Shown piece after piece: positions 40,333-48,710 of a stretch of DNA of 64,000 nucleotides. The DNA is taken from the NCBI GenBank assembly GCA_016710065.1, contig JADJLP010000001.1:62001-126000 (forward strand), in the 5' to 3' direction. The notes beneath the pieces were generated by a model. It searched no databases, was not told the origin of the DNA, and saw only the letters and a list, made by a program, of their open reading frames with translations. This stretch comes from Candidatus Ideonella esbjergensis (GTDB lineage Bacteria > Pseudomonadota > Gammaproteobacteria > Burkholderiales > Burkholderiaceae_C). Every line of letters begins with the position of its first letter. The first letter of the stretch is position 1. The position numbers and the translations under genes were made by a program.

Positions 40333-41892
40333 ATGCCCCAAAACGCAGACAAGGTCATAGACCACGAGATGCTGTTCCGCGAGCCGGAATACCAGAAGCT
40401 GTTCGCCGACAAGAAAGAACAGTTTGAGTTCAACCACGCCGACACCAAGGTGCAGGAGATCCGCGACTGGACCAAGAGCCGCGAGTACATGGACAAGAAC
40501 TTTGCCCGTGACTCGCTGGTGGTGAACCCGGCCAAGGCCTGCCAGCCGCTGGGCGCCGTCTACGTGGCCAACGGCTTCGCCAAGACGCTCTCCTTCGTGC
40601 ACGGCAGCCAGGGCTGCGTGGCCTACTACCGCTCGCACTTCAGCCGCCACTTCAAGGAGCCGACGTCCTGCGTGTCGTCGTCCATGACCGAAGACGCGGC
40701 CGTCTTCGGCGGCTTGAACAACATGGTGGACGGCCTGGCCAACACCTACAACCTGTACAAGCCCGAGATGATCGCGGTGAGCACCACGTGCATGGCCGAG
40801 GTGATTGGCGACGACCTGAACGCCTTCATCAAGACCAGCAAGGAAAAGGGCAGCCTGCCGGCCGAATTTGACGTGCCCTTTGCGCACACCCCGGCCTTCG
40901 TCGGCAGCCACATCACCGGCTACGACAACGCGCTGCTGGGCGTGCTGCAGCACTTCTGGGACGGCAAGGCCGGCACCGTAGCCAAGCTGGAGCGCGTGCC
41001 CGATGAGAGCATCAACTTCATCGGCGGCTTCGACGGCTTCGTGGTGGGCAACATGCGTGAAGTCAAGCGCATCTTCGGCCTGTTCGGCGCCGACGTGAAC
41101 GTGCTGTGCGACCCCTCCGAAGTGTGGGACACCCCCACCGACGGCGAGTTCCGCATGTACGAAGGCGGCACCACCAAGGCCGTGGTTGAGCGTGCGCTCA
41201 ACGCCAAGGCCACCATCGTGTTCCAGGAGTACTGCTCCGAGAAGACGATCAAGTACCTGAAGGAAAAGGGTCAGGAAGTGGTGGTGCTGAACTGCCCCAC
41301 CGGCGTCAAGGGCACCGACCGATTCATCCAGGCCCTGTCCGACCTCACCGGCAAGGCCGTGCCCGCCCAGCTGATCAAGGAACGCGGCCGCCTGGTGGAC
41401 GCCATGGCCGACAGCCAGGCCCATTTGCACGGCAAGCGCTATGCGCTGTACGGCGACCCGGACCAACTGCTGGGCCTGACCGAGTTCATCCTTGAACTCG
41501 GTGCCGAGCCGGCCCACGTGCTCAGCACCAACGGCACCGAAGCCTGGGCCAAGAAGGTGCAGGAACTGTTTGACGCATCGCCCTTCGGCGTGGGCTGCAA
41601 GGCCTACCCCAAGCGCGACCTGTGGCACATGCGCAGCCTGCTGAACGTGGAACCGGTCGACTTCCTGATCGGCAACACCTACGGCAAGTACCTGGAGCGC
41701 GACACCGGCGTGCCGCTGATCCGGCTGGTGTTCCCGATCTTCGATCGCCACCACTACCACCGCTTCCCCACCTGGGGCTACGAGGGTGCGCTGCGCCAGC
41801 TGGTGATGTTCCTGGACGAGTTCTTCGAAACCCTGGATGCCAACACCATCATCCCGGGCAAGACCGACTACTCCTACGACATCATCAGGTGA
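40333..41892 (+). CDS. nifK: NifK, MoFe protein beta subunit
   Basis: A protein of 519 residues. P-cluster ligands lie in NPAKACQPLGAVY, HGSQGCVAYYRSHF and STTCMAEVIGDDL. The end IIPGKTDYSYDIIR is typical. The ATG follows TGGAGAGCC. It is the third gene of nifHDK, and a double hairpin follows before the 2Fe-2S ferredoxin. Confidence 0.99.
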   Translation: MPQNADKVIDHEMLFREPEYQKLFADKKEQFEFNHADTKVQEIRDWTKSREYMDKNFARDSLVVNPAKACQPLGAVYVANGFAKTLSFVHGSQGCVAYYRSHFSRHFKEPTSCVSSSMTEDAAVFGGLNNMVDGLANTYNLYKPEMIAVSTTCMAEVIGDDLNAFIKTSKEKGSLPAEFDVPFAHTPAFVGSHITGYDNALLGVLQHFWDGKAGTVAKLERVPDESINFIGGFDGFVVGNMREVKRIFGLFGADVNVLCDPSEVWDTPTDGEFRMYEGGTTKAVVERALNAKATIVFQEYCSEKTIKYLKEKGQEVVVLNCPTGVKGTDRFIQALSDLTGKAVPAQLIKERGRLVDAMADSQAHLHGKRYALYGDPDQLLGLTEFILELGAEPAHVLSTNGTEAWAKKVQELFDASPFGVGCKAYPKRDLWHMRSLLNVEPVDFLIGNTYGKYLERDTGVPLIRLVFPIFDRHHYHRFPTWGYEGALRQLVMFLDEFFETLDANTIIPGKTDYSYDIIR

Positions 41893-41902
41893 TGGAGCCC
41901 CT

Positions 41903-41939
41903 GGCCTGCGGCGTACCGCAGGCCGCCCCCCGCGGGGGC
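41903..41939 (+). repeat. Double GC-rich hairpin after nifK
   Basis: GGCCTGCGG-CGTA-CCGCAGGCC (41903-41924) is a perfect 9 bp hairpin, followed by a second, GCCCCCCGCGGGGGC (41925-41939). There is no T-run, so it is more likely an mRNA stabiliser or partial terminator than a full stop. The GC-rich repeat DNA continues to about 41990. Confidence 0.6.
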
Positions 41940-42004
41940 AGCCGGGCCTGCTTGGGAGCGGCCCGGCGCTGGCCCGGCCGCGCCCTACAAACTCAGGAAT
42001 AGAC

Positions 42005-42352
42005 ATGGCCAACGTGACTTTCAGTTCGCCGCGCATGAAGAAAGACCTGACGGTCTACGCCGTCGCGGGCGACACCAAGACCTTGTTGTCGGTGGCCAAG
42101 GCCAACAACATCCCGCTCGATTTCGAGTGCGAGAACGGCGAATGCGGCTCCTGCCAGCTGCAGGTCACCGTGCTCTCAAGCAACACGCCCTATGGCGTTG
42201 CGCTGACCGAGAAAGAGAAGACCGTGCTGCGCTTTGCCGGCAAGATCACCGCGCAGCAGATCGAAGACGCCGAGACCAAGGACATGCCGCCGCCCTGGCG
42301 CCTGGCTTGCCAGTTCATCGTGCGCAACGAAGACATCCTGGTGAAGTTCTGA
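42005..42352 (+). CDS. 2Fe-2S ferredoxin downstream of nifK
   Basis: A protein of 115 residues with plant-type ligands in ECENGECGSCQLQV and a fourth Cys in WRLACQFIV. It starts MANVTFSSPRMKKDLTVYAV. AGGAA lies before the ATG. Such ferredoxins after nifHDK are found in several diazotrophs and may feed electrons to NifH. The stop shares a base with the next start (TGATG). Confidence 0.92.
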   Translation: MANVTFSSPRMKKDLTVYAVAGDTKTLLSVAKANNIPLDFECENGECGSCQLQVTVLSSNTPYGVALTEKEKTVLRFAGKITAQQIEDAETKDMPPPWRLACQFIVRNEDILVKF

Positions 42353-42690
42353 TGAACACGCCCACCACCACCCCCGAGGCCGTTTACGTCAAGACGACGC
42401 AGGACGGCCGCGTTGTCGAGATCATCAATGGCTGGGTCTGCCTGGCCGGCAAGCCCGAGACCGATGAGCTGGTGGTGTTGGACGAACACCCCAACCGCCA
42501 GGCCATCCTGAAGGCCGTGCCCAAGGCCACCCACATGGCCGGGCGCCTGCCCATGACCATGCCCGAGGCCTCGGTTGCGCAAGCCGCACTGCGCCGCCAC
42601 CACGACACCTTCGACGGTTCGGCCATCGCGGTCTCTGAGCGGCTGCGCAAGGCGGTATGGCAAAAGGCTTTTGCCGAGGGAGCGGACTGA
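42352..42690 (+). CDS. Unknown nif-operon protein (112 aa)
   Basis: The start overlaps the ferredoxin stop (TGATG). The sequence (VYVKTTQDGRVVEIINGWVC, ELVVLDEHPNRQAILKAVPK) has no recognised domain; a single Cys is present. It is co-translated with the ferredoxin and the following gene, also unknown. Confidence 0.7.
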   Translation: MNTPTTTPEAVYVKTTQDGRVVEIINGWVCLAGKPETDELVVLDEHPNRQAILKAVPKATHMAGRLPMTMPEASVAQAALRRHHDTFDGSAIAVSERLRKAVWQKAFAEGAD

Positions 42691-43175
42691 TGATCTTCGT
42701 CGTCGAGCAACCTGATGCAGGCGCTGCCCGCGCCTGGTTTGCCTACAACGACGACGACTTTCTGAGCAAGGTCTGCGCACAGGACCCATTGCCCGAGTGG
42801 GAGGTGTTCGACGTGGCCACGCCGCGCGAGCTGCTGGAGCTGACCGAGCGCACACCCGAGAGCCCCGACGCCCGCAGCGCCTGCCCTGCCATCTGCGCGC
42901 TGGCCGATGCGCACGGCTGGGACGCGCCGCTGTACCGCGCCGATCACCTGCTGGGCGCCGGCCATTTCCGCCCCGAGCCCATCAGTGCGCTCGACGCCGG
43001 CATGGCCGCGCTCACACAGCGCGGTGGTCAGTGGCGCATCTACGGCAACGAGGAAGTGGCCATGGCCGCCATCGGCCAGCCCGACCCGCTGTACGACGCC
43101 CCCACCGGCTGGCGCGCGCGCTGGGCGCTGCGCGAGCAGTTGATCGCAGTGGAAGCCTTGGCAGACGACTGCTGA
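42690..43175 (+). CDS. Unknown nif-operon protein (161 aa)
   Basis: It starts MIFVVEQPDAGAARAWFAYN, overlapping the previous stop (TGATG). Cysteines occur in SKVCAQDPL and SACPAICALADAHGWD, so a metal site is possible. No family is recognised. It is the last gene of the nifHDK transcription unit before a MITE-like element. Confidence 0.7.
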   Translation: MIFVVEQPDAGAARAWFAYNDDDFLSKVCAQDPLPEWEVFDVATPRELLELTERTPESPDARSACPAICALADAHGWDAPLYRADHLLGAGHFRPEPISALDAGMAALTQRGGQWRIYGNEEVAMAAIGQPDPLYDAPTGWRARWALREQLIAVEALADDC

Positions 43176-43231
43176 GCCTTTAACGCGCAGCCTTCAGAAG
43201 GCAAGACGCTGAGGACTTGGTGGACCGCAGG

Positions 43232-43438
43232 CGGCACATCGCAGTCCGTGGTTGCTGAGCACCTGTCGTCATTCCCGCGAAGGCGGGAATCCATGTCTTT
43301 GGTTTCCGGTGCGCCTGCGCCAGGCCTTTGCCGTACCACAGGCCGAAAACCTGAATTCCCGCCTTCGCGGGAATGACGAGGCGAGGGTGCGGGAGTGACG
43401 GCAATGTGGTCACCATGGCCGGCTGCTATGCGCCGTGA
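43232..43438. repeat. MITE-like element, copy 3 (diverged)
   Basis: The left end CGGCACATCGCAGTCCGT differs by two bases from that of copy 1. The right end is GCTATGCGCCGTG (43425-43437). Inside, two REP palindromes face each other at 43267-43293 and 43352-43378. The inner sequence differs from the other copies. It fills most of the gene-free gap 43176-43556. Confidence 0.7.
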
Positions 43439-43516
43439 ACGGGCTGCCTAGTGTTGCGGTGTATTCCGGCACATGAACGCGATGCCGATGCGCCCTTGGC
43501 GGTCAAAGCAAAACAA

Positions 43517-43532
43517 GGCACCCGAAGGTGCC
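43517..43532 (-). terminator. Rho-independent terminator after the zinc-ribbon gene
   Basis: On the minus strand, GGCACC-TTCG-GGTGCC is followed by TTGTTTTGC. The perfect stem with a UUCG loop and a U-rich tail fits an intrinsic terminator of the ilvE operon. Confidence 0.85.
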
Positions 43533-43556
43533 CTGTTGATGGCGGTATGACGTGCG

Positions 43557-43763
43557 TCAGTGGCCTTGCGCGATCCTCTCGCCGGCCCGAAGCCGGTACA
43601 AGGTGCCGCAGTAGGGGCACTTGCCCTCGCCGTTGTGGCTCAGGTCCACGTAGACCTTGGGGTGGCTGCTCCACAGCGCCATCTTGGGGTTGGGGCAGAA
43701 GACCACGCCCGGGCCTTGCAGCTCGGCGGCAGTGACTTCGATGACGTTGGCTTGTTCGCTCAT
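43557..43763 (-). CDS. Zinc-finger (zf-CHCC) domain protein
   Basis: A protein of 68 residues with Cys in VVFCPNPKM, His residues and CPYCGTLYRL, matching the small zf-CHCC domain family. The start MSEQANVIEV is 23 bp after the ilvE stop, and a terminator follows. Its biological role is not known; relatives occur beside ilvE in betaproteobacteria. Confidence 0.87.
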   Translation of the reverse strand: MSEQANVIEVTAAELQGPGVVFCPNPKMALWSSHPKVYVDLSHNGEGKCPYCGTLYRLRAGERIAQGH

Positions 43764-43786
43764 GGTGGGTTGCCTTGACGTGATGC

Positions 43787-44716
43787 TCAAACGGGGGTGA
43801 GCCAATGGGCGTACTTGTCGTTGCGCCCGTTGACGATGTCGAAAAACGCGGCCTGGATCTTCTCGGTGATGGGGCCGCGCGAGCCGATGCCGATCTCGAT
43901 GCGGTCGAGCTCGCGGATGGGGGTGACTTCAGCGGCGGTGCCGGTGAAGAAGGCCTCGTCAGCGATGTAGACCTCGTCGCGAGTGATGCGTTTTTCCACC
44001 AGCTTCAGGCCCAGGTCCTGGCAGATGTGGAAGACGGTGTTGCGGGTGATGCCGTTGAGCGCCCCGGCCGACAGATCGGGCGTGTAGACCGCGCCGTTCT
44101 TCACCACGAACAGGTTCTCGCCCGCGCCTTCCGAGACAAAGCCTGAGGCGTCGAGCAGCATGGCCTCGTCGTAGCCGTCGTCGGTGGCTTCCATGTTGGC
44201 CAGGATGGAGTTGGTGTAGTTGCTCACCGCCTTGGCCTGGGTCATGGTGATGTTGACGTGGTGGCGGGTGTAGCTGCTGATCTTCACGCGGATGCCGCGC
44301 TTCATGCCCTCTTCACCCAGGTAGGCGCCCCAGGACCAGGCGGCCACCATGGCATGGATCTGGTTGCCCTTGGGGCTCACGCCCAGCTTCTCGGAACCGA
44401 TCCACACCAGTGGGCGCAGGTAGCAGCTTTCCAGCTTGTTCTCGCGCACCACGGCCTTCTGGGCTTCCTCGAGCTGATCGATGCTGAAGGGCACCTTCAT
44501 GCGCAGGATCTTGGACGAGTTCAGCAGCCGCTCGGTGTGCTCGCGCAAACGGAAGATGGCCGTGCCCTTGGCGGTCTTGTAGGCGCGCACGCCTTCGAAG
44601 GCGCCGCAACCGTAGTGCAGCGTGTGGCTGAGCACGTGGATCTTGGCGTCGCGCCAGTCCACCAGCTGCCCGTCCATCCAGATCTTGCCGTCGCGGTCTT
44701 CCATGCCCATGGCCAT
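43787..44716 (-). CDS. ilvE: Branched-chain amino acid aminotransferase IlvE
   Basis: A protein of about 309 residues, PLP fold type IV. Signature blocks: GKIWMDGQLVDWRDAKIHVL, HYGCGAFEGVRAYKT, PLP lysine in QAKAVSNYTNSILANMEA, and FVSEGAGENLFVVKNG. It makes Leu, Ile and Val from keto acids. Three ATGs lie close together; 44716 and 44710 are both possible given AAGGA upstream. Confidence 0.95.
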   Translation of the reverse strand: MAMGMEDRDGKIWMDGQLVDWRDAKIHVLSHTLHYGCGAFEGVRAYKTAKGTAIFRLREHTERLLNSSKILRMKVPFSIDQLEEAQKAVVRENKLESCYLRPLVWIGSEKLGVSPKGNQIHAMVAAWSWGAYLGEEGMKRGIRVKISSYTRHHVNITMTQAKAVSNYTNSILANMEATDDGYDEAMLLDASGFVSEGAGENLFVVKNGAVYTPDLSAGALNGITRNTVFHICQDLGLKLVEKRITRDEVYIADEAFFTGTAAEVTPIRELDRIEIGIGSRGPITEKIQAAFFDIVNGRNDKYAHWLTPV

Positions 44717-44751
44717 TCCTTCTCGGGGTGTTGGTGCGTAAAGCGGTGATT

Positions 44752-45129
44752 TTAGGGCGCGGCGCGGGTGAGCTGCCATTGGGCGAGGCGGCCGTTCACC
44801 AACGTGAGCTCCACACCGTCGCCAGCCGCGTCCTGCCAGCGGAAGTGCTCGTGTGGCCCCTCCAGCCTGCGCCCCAGGCTGCCGGTGAGCGGCAGGATCT
44901 GCATCAGCGTCAGCCCCGGCTTGAGCCTGGCGTGCAGCATCACCGCATTGGCCACGCTGCCCACAGGCGCGCTGCCAGCGTTTCTCAGCACCCGCAGCGA
45001 GCGGCTGAATTGCAGCAGCAGCCAGAACACCACCACCGTGGTGCCCAGCAACACCCCCGGCCAGCCCCAGCGCCAGCCACCCACCGCCACGGCCGCTGTG
45101 GCCAGCAGCCAACTTGCCACCACACGCAT
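44752..45129 (-). CDS. Membrane protein of unknown function (125 aa)
   Basis: Two membrane helices at the N-terminus (VVASWLLATAAVAVGGW and GVLLGTTVVVFWLLLQF), then a soluble half with LMQILPLTGSLGRRLEG and GDGVELTLVNGRLAQWQL. It is 35 bp before ilvE in a five-gene minus-strand run. No function is known. Confidence 0.78.
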   Translation of the reverse strand: MRVVASWLLATAAVAVGGWRWGWPGVLLGTTVVVFWLLLQFSRSLRVLRNAGSAPVGSVANAVMLHARLKPGLTLMQILPLTGSLGRRLEGPHEHFRWQDAAGDGVELTLVNGRLAQWQLTRAAP

Positions 45130-45140
45130 GGGCCGGTCCT

Positions 45141-45497
45141 TCAGGCAGCAGGGTCAGCCGGGCCGGCGTCGACGTGCCAGCCGTACTCGCGCTCCACCTT
45201 GGCGATGCGCACCTTGAAATCGCGGTACCACTGCGCCCGGCCAGCGTTGCGGGCCTCGGCGTGCTCGGTGTTGCGGCGCCAGGCGGCGATGTCGTCCAAC
45301 GTGCGCCAGTACGACACGGTGATGCCGCTGCCTTCGGTGTTGCGCACACTGTCCACACCCAGGTAGCCGGGCTGCTGGGCGGCCAGCGCCACCATGCGCG
45401 CGGCCATGTCGCCGTAGCCAGCATCAACCTCGGTGCGCTGGTTGCTGAAGATCACCGCGTAGTACGGCGGCTTGAAGGAAGGCTCCACGGGCGCCAT
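45141..45497 (-). CDS. Antibiotic biosynthesis monooxygenase-domain protein
   Basis: A protein of 118 residues with the ABM dimeric alpha-beta barrel: YYAVIFSNQRTEVDAGYGDM, QPGYLGVDSVRNTEGSGITV and SYWRTLDDIAAWRRNTEHAE. Members are small oxygenase- or heme-degrading-like proteins; this one's substrate is unknown. It is 4 bp after the LysE-type gene. Confidence 0.87.
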   Translation of the reverse strand: MAPVEPSFKPPYYAVIFSNQRTEVDAGYGDMAARMVALAAQQPGYLGVDSVRNTEGSGITVSYWRTLDDIAAWRRNTEHAEARNAGRAQWYRDFKVRIAKVEREYGWHVDAGPADPAA

Positions 45498-45501
45498 GGG
45501 T

Positions 45502-46134
45502 TCACACGCCTCGCTTGAAGGTGGCCAGAAAGATGCCTGCCGCGACGAACAGGCTGCCGAAGCTGCGGTTCATCCAACGGATCTGGCGCGGCGTGCGCAG
45601 CAGCCGCAGCACCCGCGAGGCCAGGCCCACATAGCCCGACATCACGCTGAATTCCACCGCGCCAAAGGTGGCGGCTATGGCCAGGTACTGGGGCAACAGA
45701 TCGTGCGCGGGGTGGATGAACTGCGGCATCACCGCCAGCAGGAACACCGTGCCCTTGGGGTTGAGGGCGTTCACCGTCCAGCCGCGCAGGAACAGGCTGC
45801 GGCACGCAACCCCCGCCGTCCCTGCCTCTGTGCTCGCCGAGATGGGCGCCGAGGGCGAGCGCCACTGTGCGATACCCAGCCACACCAGGTAGCCCACGCC
45901 CAGCCACTTCACTGCCGCAAACGCCGTGGCCGAAGTGGCCAGCAGCGCGCCCAGCCCCACGCCCACCACCAGCAGCTGGGTCCACACGCCCAGCGCCAAG
46001 CCGAAGGCGATCACCTGCCCATGGCGAAAGCCGTGGTTCAGGCCGGCGCTCATGGCGGCGATGGCGCCTGGGCCGGGTGAAAGACTGATGGCCACGGTGG
46101 CGAGGAAGAAGGGGATCCAGGTGGCGAGGTCCAC
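45502..46134 (-). CDS. LysE/RhtB-family amino acid exporter
   Basis: A protein of 210 residues with six hydrophobic helices and the family marks: ATVAISLSPGPGAIAAMSAG, and NALNPKGTVFLLAVMPQF. It starts with GTG at 46134. It exports amino acids or their analogues. It heads the minus-strand run ending in ilvE, which fits overflow of branched-chain amino acids. Confidence 0.9.
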   Translation of the reverse strand: MDLATWIPFFLATVAISLSPGPGAIAAMSAGLNHGFRHGQVIAFGLALGVWTQLLVVGVGLGALLATSATAFAAVKWLGVGYLVWLGIAQWRSPSAPISASTEAGTAGVACRSLFLRGWTVNALNPKGTVFLLAVMPQFIHPAHDLLPQYLAIAATFGAVEFSVMSGYVGLASRVLRLLRTPRQIRWMNRSFGSLFVAAGIFLATFKRGV

Positions 46135-46277
46135 GGCGGGCTCCGGTTTCAGACGGGCTCACCAGTGTAGGGGCGTGGCTGATCGCTTCTGGGTGCAGCG
46201 ACGCGGCCGTTGCGCTGGTGATCCACCTGGACAGCCTGGATGACCGGTTTGGAGCCCTGATCAGCCCAGGCAGACGC

Positions 46278-47039
46278 CTATTGATAAACCGTGAAGATGC
46301 CCGCACCTGCACCGTCAGTGGTGCGAAACAGAATCACAAGCTCTCGCGTTCCAGCGCTTGGCACGTCAATCACCGCATTGCCCGTGGCTGAGCCGACGGA
46401 AACGCCGCATTGCACAGAGTCGAAGTTGACCGTGACGTCGTAAACGTTCTTACCGCCATCGCGGGGTCGCAGCAGTCCAGACATATTGCAGCCCAGCCCA
46501 GTGGTGGCTGAGAAAGTCCCGTTGCTGTTAACCACGACCGAGCCTGTGCCGTTGTTGAAGCTTCCCGTCCAAGCGCCTGTCGCAGCAGTCTGAGTCGCAG
46601 GAATGTTGTAGTCGTAGCTGGCGACTGATACAGGCGCCAGCAAAATCGTGGCAGTGGCACCTGTCTGTGAAATCGCAGCCGACACGCTGCTGCCAATCTT
46701 GTACGTTCCAGCCAACGTCGCGGCAGCCGTGCCCGTAGGCGTGTAGACCCGCATGTCGCTTGACGACACTGAGTTGCCACTGGTCTGCAATGTGCCAAAG
46801 GCCAGGCTATTCACCACAACGCTGTTGCTGGCCGGCGCAACATTCGCGGACAACAGCTGACCATCTTCCAAGATCAGCGCGATAACGATCTCTCCCGACG
46901 TACTGGTCCCGCCCCAGACCCCCGCCAGAGGGTTGGCGGTGGCGGCGGCAACCGGCGCTCCTCCTCCCCCACCGCCGCACGCGCTCACCAGCATGGCGAC
47001 GGCCACACCCCCCAGAAGTTTTCGGATGTTCTTATTCAT
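46278..47039 (-). CDS. Predicted lipoprotein, glycine-rich
   Basis: A protein of 253 residues with a signal peptide and lipobox LVSAC (MNKNIRKLLGGVAVAMLVSA then CGGGGGG). The mature part is rich in Thr, Ser, Gly and Val with beta-strand repeats (WGGTSTSGEIVIALILEDGQ, GAWTGSFNNGTGSVVV) and two Cys (GLGCNMSG, VQCGVSVG). It is probably an outer-membrane-anchored surface protein. No family is recognised. Confidence 0.82.
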   Translation of the reverse strand: MNKNIRKLLGGVAVAMLVSACGGGGGGAPVAAATANPLAGVWGGTSTSGEIVIALILEDGQLLSANVAPASNSVVVNSLAFGTLQTSGNSVSSSDMRVYTPTGTAAATLAGTYKIGSSVSAAISQTGATATILLAPVSVASYDYNIPATQTAATGAWTGSFNNGTGSVVVNSNGTFSATTGLGCNMSGLLRPRDGGKNVYDVTVNFDSVQCGVSVGSATGNAVIDVPSAGTRELVILFRTTDGAGAGIFTVYQ

Positions 47040-47064
47040 GGAAATCCCTTTCACGTGTTGTTGA

Positions 47065-47113
47065 GCGACAGCGCTTTGGCTGTCGCTGGACACGATATCC
47101 GAATTCGGGATAT
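47065..47113. promoter_or_regulatory. Hairpin and palindromic operator between lipoprotein and XRE regulator
   Basis: GCGACAGC-GCTTTG-GCTGTCGC (47065-47086) is a perfect hairpin, and ATATCCGAATTCGGGATAT (47095-47113) is an operator-like palindrome. The region lies between two divergent genes, so the XRE protein may bind here and control both. Confidence 0.5.
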
Positions 47114-47140
47114 TCCAGAATCGACTAAGACACTCGCGCC

Positions 47141-47422
47141 GTGTCGCGGTCACTCCACTCTTTCGGGTACGAGGTTTTTCGTGCCTTGCTGGCCGAGGAG
47201 CGCCGACGCACGGGCGTGACGCAGGTGGCGCTGGCCGAGTCGCTGAACTGCCCACAGTCCGTCATCAGCAAGGTAGAACGCGGCGAGCGTCGGCTTGATT
47301 TCGTCGAATTTGTAGCCTGGGCAGATGCGCTGCGGCTGGATGTGGCGGGCTTCGTGGAAACCTACCAGGCGCGGCTCGGGCCTGCCGCCGTGGCGAAGGC
47401 GAGGAAGCCGAAGCGCGCATGA
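47141..47422 (+). CDS. XRE-family transcriptional regulator
   Basis: A protein of 93 residues with a helix-turn-helix: RTGVTQVALAESLNCPQSVI then SKVERGERRLDFVEFV, typical of Cro/C1-type regulators. The GTG at 47141 is used. There is no second domain, and the basic tail ARKPKRA ends the protein. It probably controls itself or the divergent lipoprotein. Confidence 0.85.
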   Translation: MSRSLHSFGYEVFRALLAEERRRTGVTQVALAESLNCPQSVISKVERGERRLDFVEFVAWADALRLDVAGFVETYQARLGPAAVAKARKPKRA

Positions 47423-47485
47423 TCGTCCGCCAGGCTCAAGCCACCAACACCATCCCGCAACCCTTGGCGGCACCACGGGCAAAGG

Positions 47486-47759
47486 TCATCGTCTTTTCAC
47501 GGCCCGCTGCAGCGGCGCAAAGCCGGGCGTCTCGGCCGTCAACAACTCCATCAGCCGCGTGGCACGTGGCGACTGGCCCGGGTCGTCTTGCATGATGTAG
47601 CGCACCAGAACCTTGGTATCCAAGCCGATCATCGCGGCACATTCTGGCCGCCGCGCCGAGCTTGGCGATGGTGGCATTCATGGCATCTATCGACACCGGT
47701 TTGGCCGGTTTGCCGAACAGACCTTTCAGCTCGGTAACGGAGCGGGTGGCGGCGTCATG
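47486..47759 (-). pseudogene. Remnants of a vapBC toxin-antitoxin pair
   Basis: Two broken pieces lie on the minus strand. At 47643-47759 the C-terminus of an AbrB-type antitoxin reads SVTELKGLFGKPAKPVSIDA. At 47486-47632 the N-terminus of a PIN toxin reads MIGLDTKVLVRYIMQDDPGQ, which is the PIN domain start with its first Asp, and soon stops. The DNA-binding part of the antitoxin and the catalytic body of the toxin are missing. The gap 47423-47930 holds no other gene. An intact pair follows at 47931-48598. Confidence 0.78.
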
Positions 47760-47930
47760 CGGACTCCCTTGAGTTTCCTTACTCCGATGCAAGGTGCAAT
47801 CGGATGCAGGGTCGTGGTCGTCGCGGCAGGTCGGCGCCGACCATCGAAGAACGCAGACAGGCATGAAGTCGAGGCGGGCATCATCTGCGCTCTGCAGGTT
47901 CTGGCGTTGTCGTGTCCATTCACCAGCCCT

Positions 47931-48338
47931 TCACGAAAGCAGCCCTACAGCCGGTAGCAGGCCCAGCGCCTTGGCGCGCTTGGCAAGCCGCTGGTCGAAG
48001 GTGAGAAATTCGGACGCGCGCGAACTGCGCGCCACGTGCAGGGCGTCGGCGAAATCCAACCCTTTGTCGAGCGAGGCCAGCGCCGACACAATGGCCGGCC
48101 GGTCTTCCAGGGTGATGTGCTCGATGCCTGCCAGCGCGTGCAGCACCCGACCCACGTCCTTGGGTGCCAGGCCGTAGAAGCCGCGCATCACCCATTCGAA
48201 TTCGAGCAGAACGGTCACTGACACCCACGCCCGCTCAGCCATGGCGGCCGCAGCGGCAGGGCGCTGTTTGGCTGCTTGTGCGTCGTCGGCGTCGTCTATG
48301 AAGAAGCGAGCCAGAACGTTGGTGTCCAGTGCCTTCAT
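47931..48338 (-). CDS. vapC: VapC-type PIN-domain toxin
   Basis: A protein of 135 residues with the acidic PIN residues in MKALDTNVLARFFIDDADDA, VLLEFEWVMRGFYG, DKGLDFADALHVARS and FLTFDQRLAKRA. It should be an RNA endonuclease. It starts 2 bp after the antitoxin stop. Confidence 0.9.
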   Translation of the reverse strand: MKALDTNVLARFFIDDADDAQAAKQRPAAAAAMAERAWVSVTVLLEFEWVMRGFYGLAPKDVGRVLHALAGIEHITLEDRPAIVSALASLDKGLDFADALHVARSSRASEFLTFDQRLAKRAKALGLLPAVGLLS

Positions 48339-48340
48339 GG

Positions 48341-48598
48341 TCAGCCCGCCTTGGTGCGAGTCAGCAGCGACGCTGGGTCAAAGTCTTGCAGCCGGCGTGG
48401 CTTGCCCTGGGTCGGCGCCTTCACCATGCCGGCCAGTTGGCTCAGGTCGACTGCGGCCACGGCGCGCACCACACGCAGCTTCAGACCGTCAGCTTCTTCC
48501 AGCACCTCCAGCTTTGCGCCAGCACCCATGCCCAACTTTCGCCGCAGCACCGCTGGCAGCACGATCTGGCCTTTGGACGAAACATGCAAGGTGGACAT
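48341..48598 (-). CDS. vapB: VapB/AbrB-type antitoxin
   Basis: A protein of 85 residues with an AbrB/MazE DNA-binding fold at the N-terminus: STLHVSSKGQIVLPAVLRRK and LGMGAGAKLEVLEEADGLKL. The C-terminal half (LQDFDPASLLTRTKAG) binds the toxin. It probably represses its own operon at the gap shared with radA; that gap holds the near-direct repeat TATGGCTTAG. Confidence 0.9.
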   Translation of the reverse strand: MSTLHVSSKGQIVLPAVLRRKLGMGAGAKLEVLEEADGLKLRVVRAVAAVDLSQLAGMVKAPTQGKPRRLQDFDPASLLTRTKAG

Positions 48599-48710
48599 TG
48601 CGTGGCTCCTGTCGGGATTGACGGCGCCAATGTAGTATGGCTTAGTAGGTAAGTCAAGTTCAAACCCATTGCGGGTCGACGCGGCGGCCTTGCCTGCGAG
48701 AATCGCCCAC

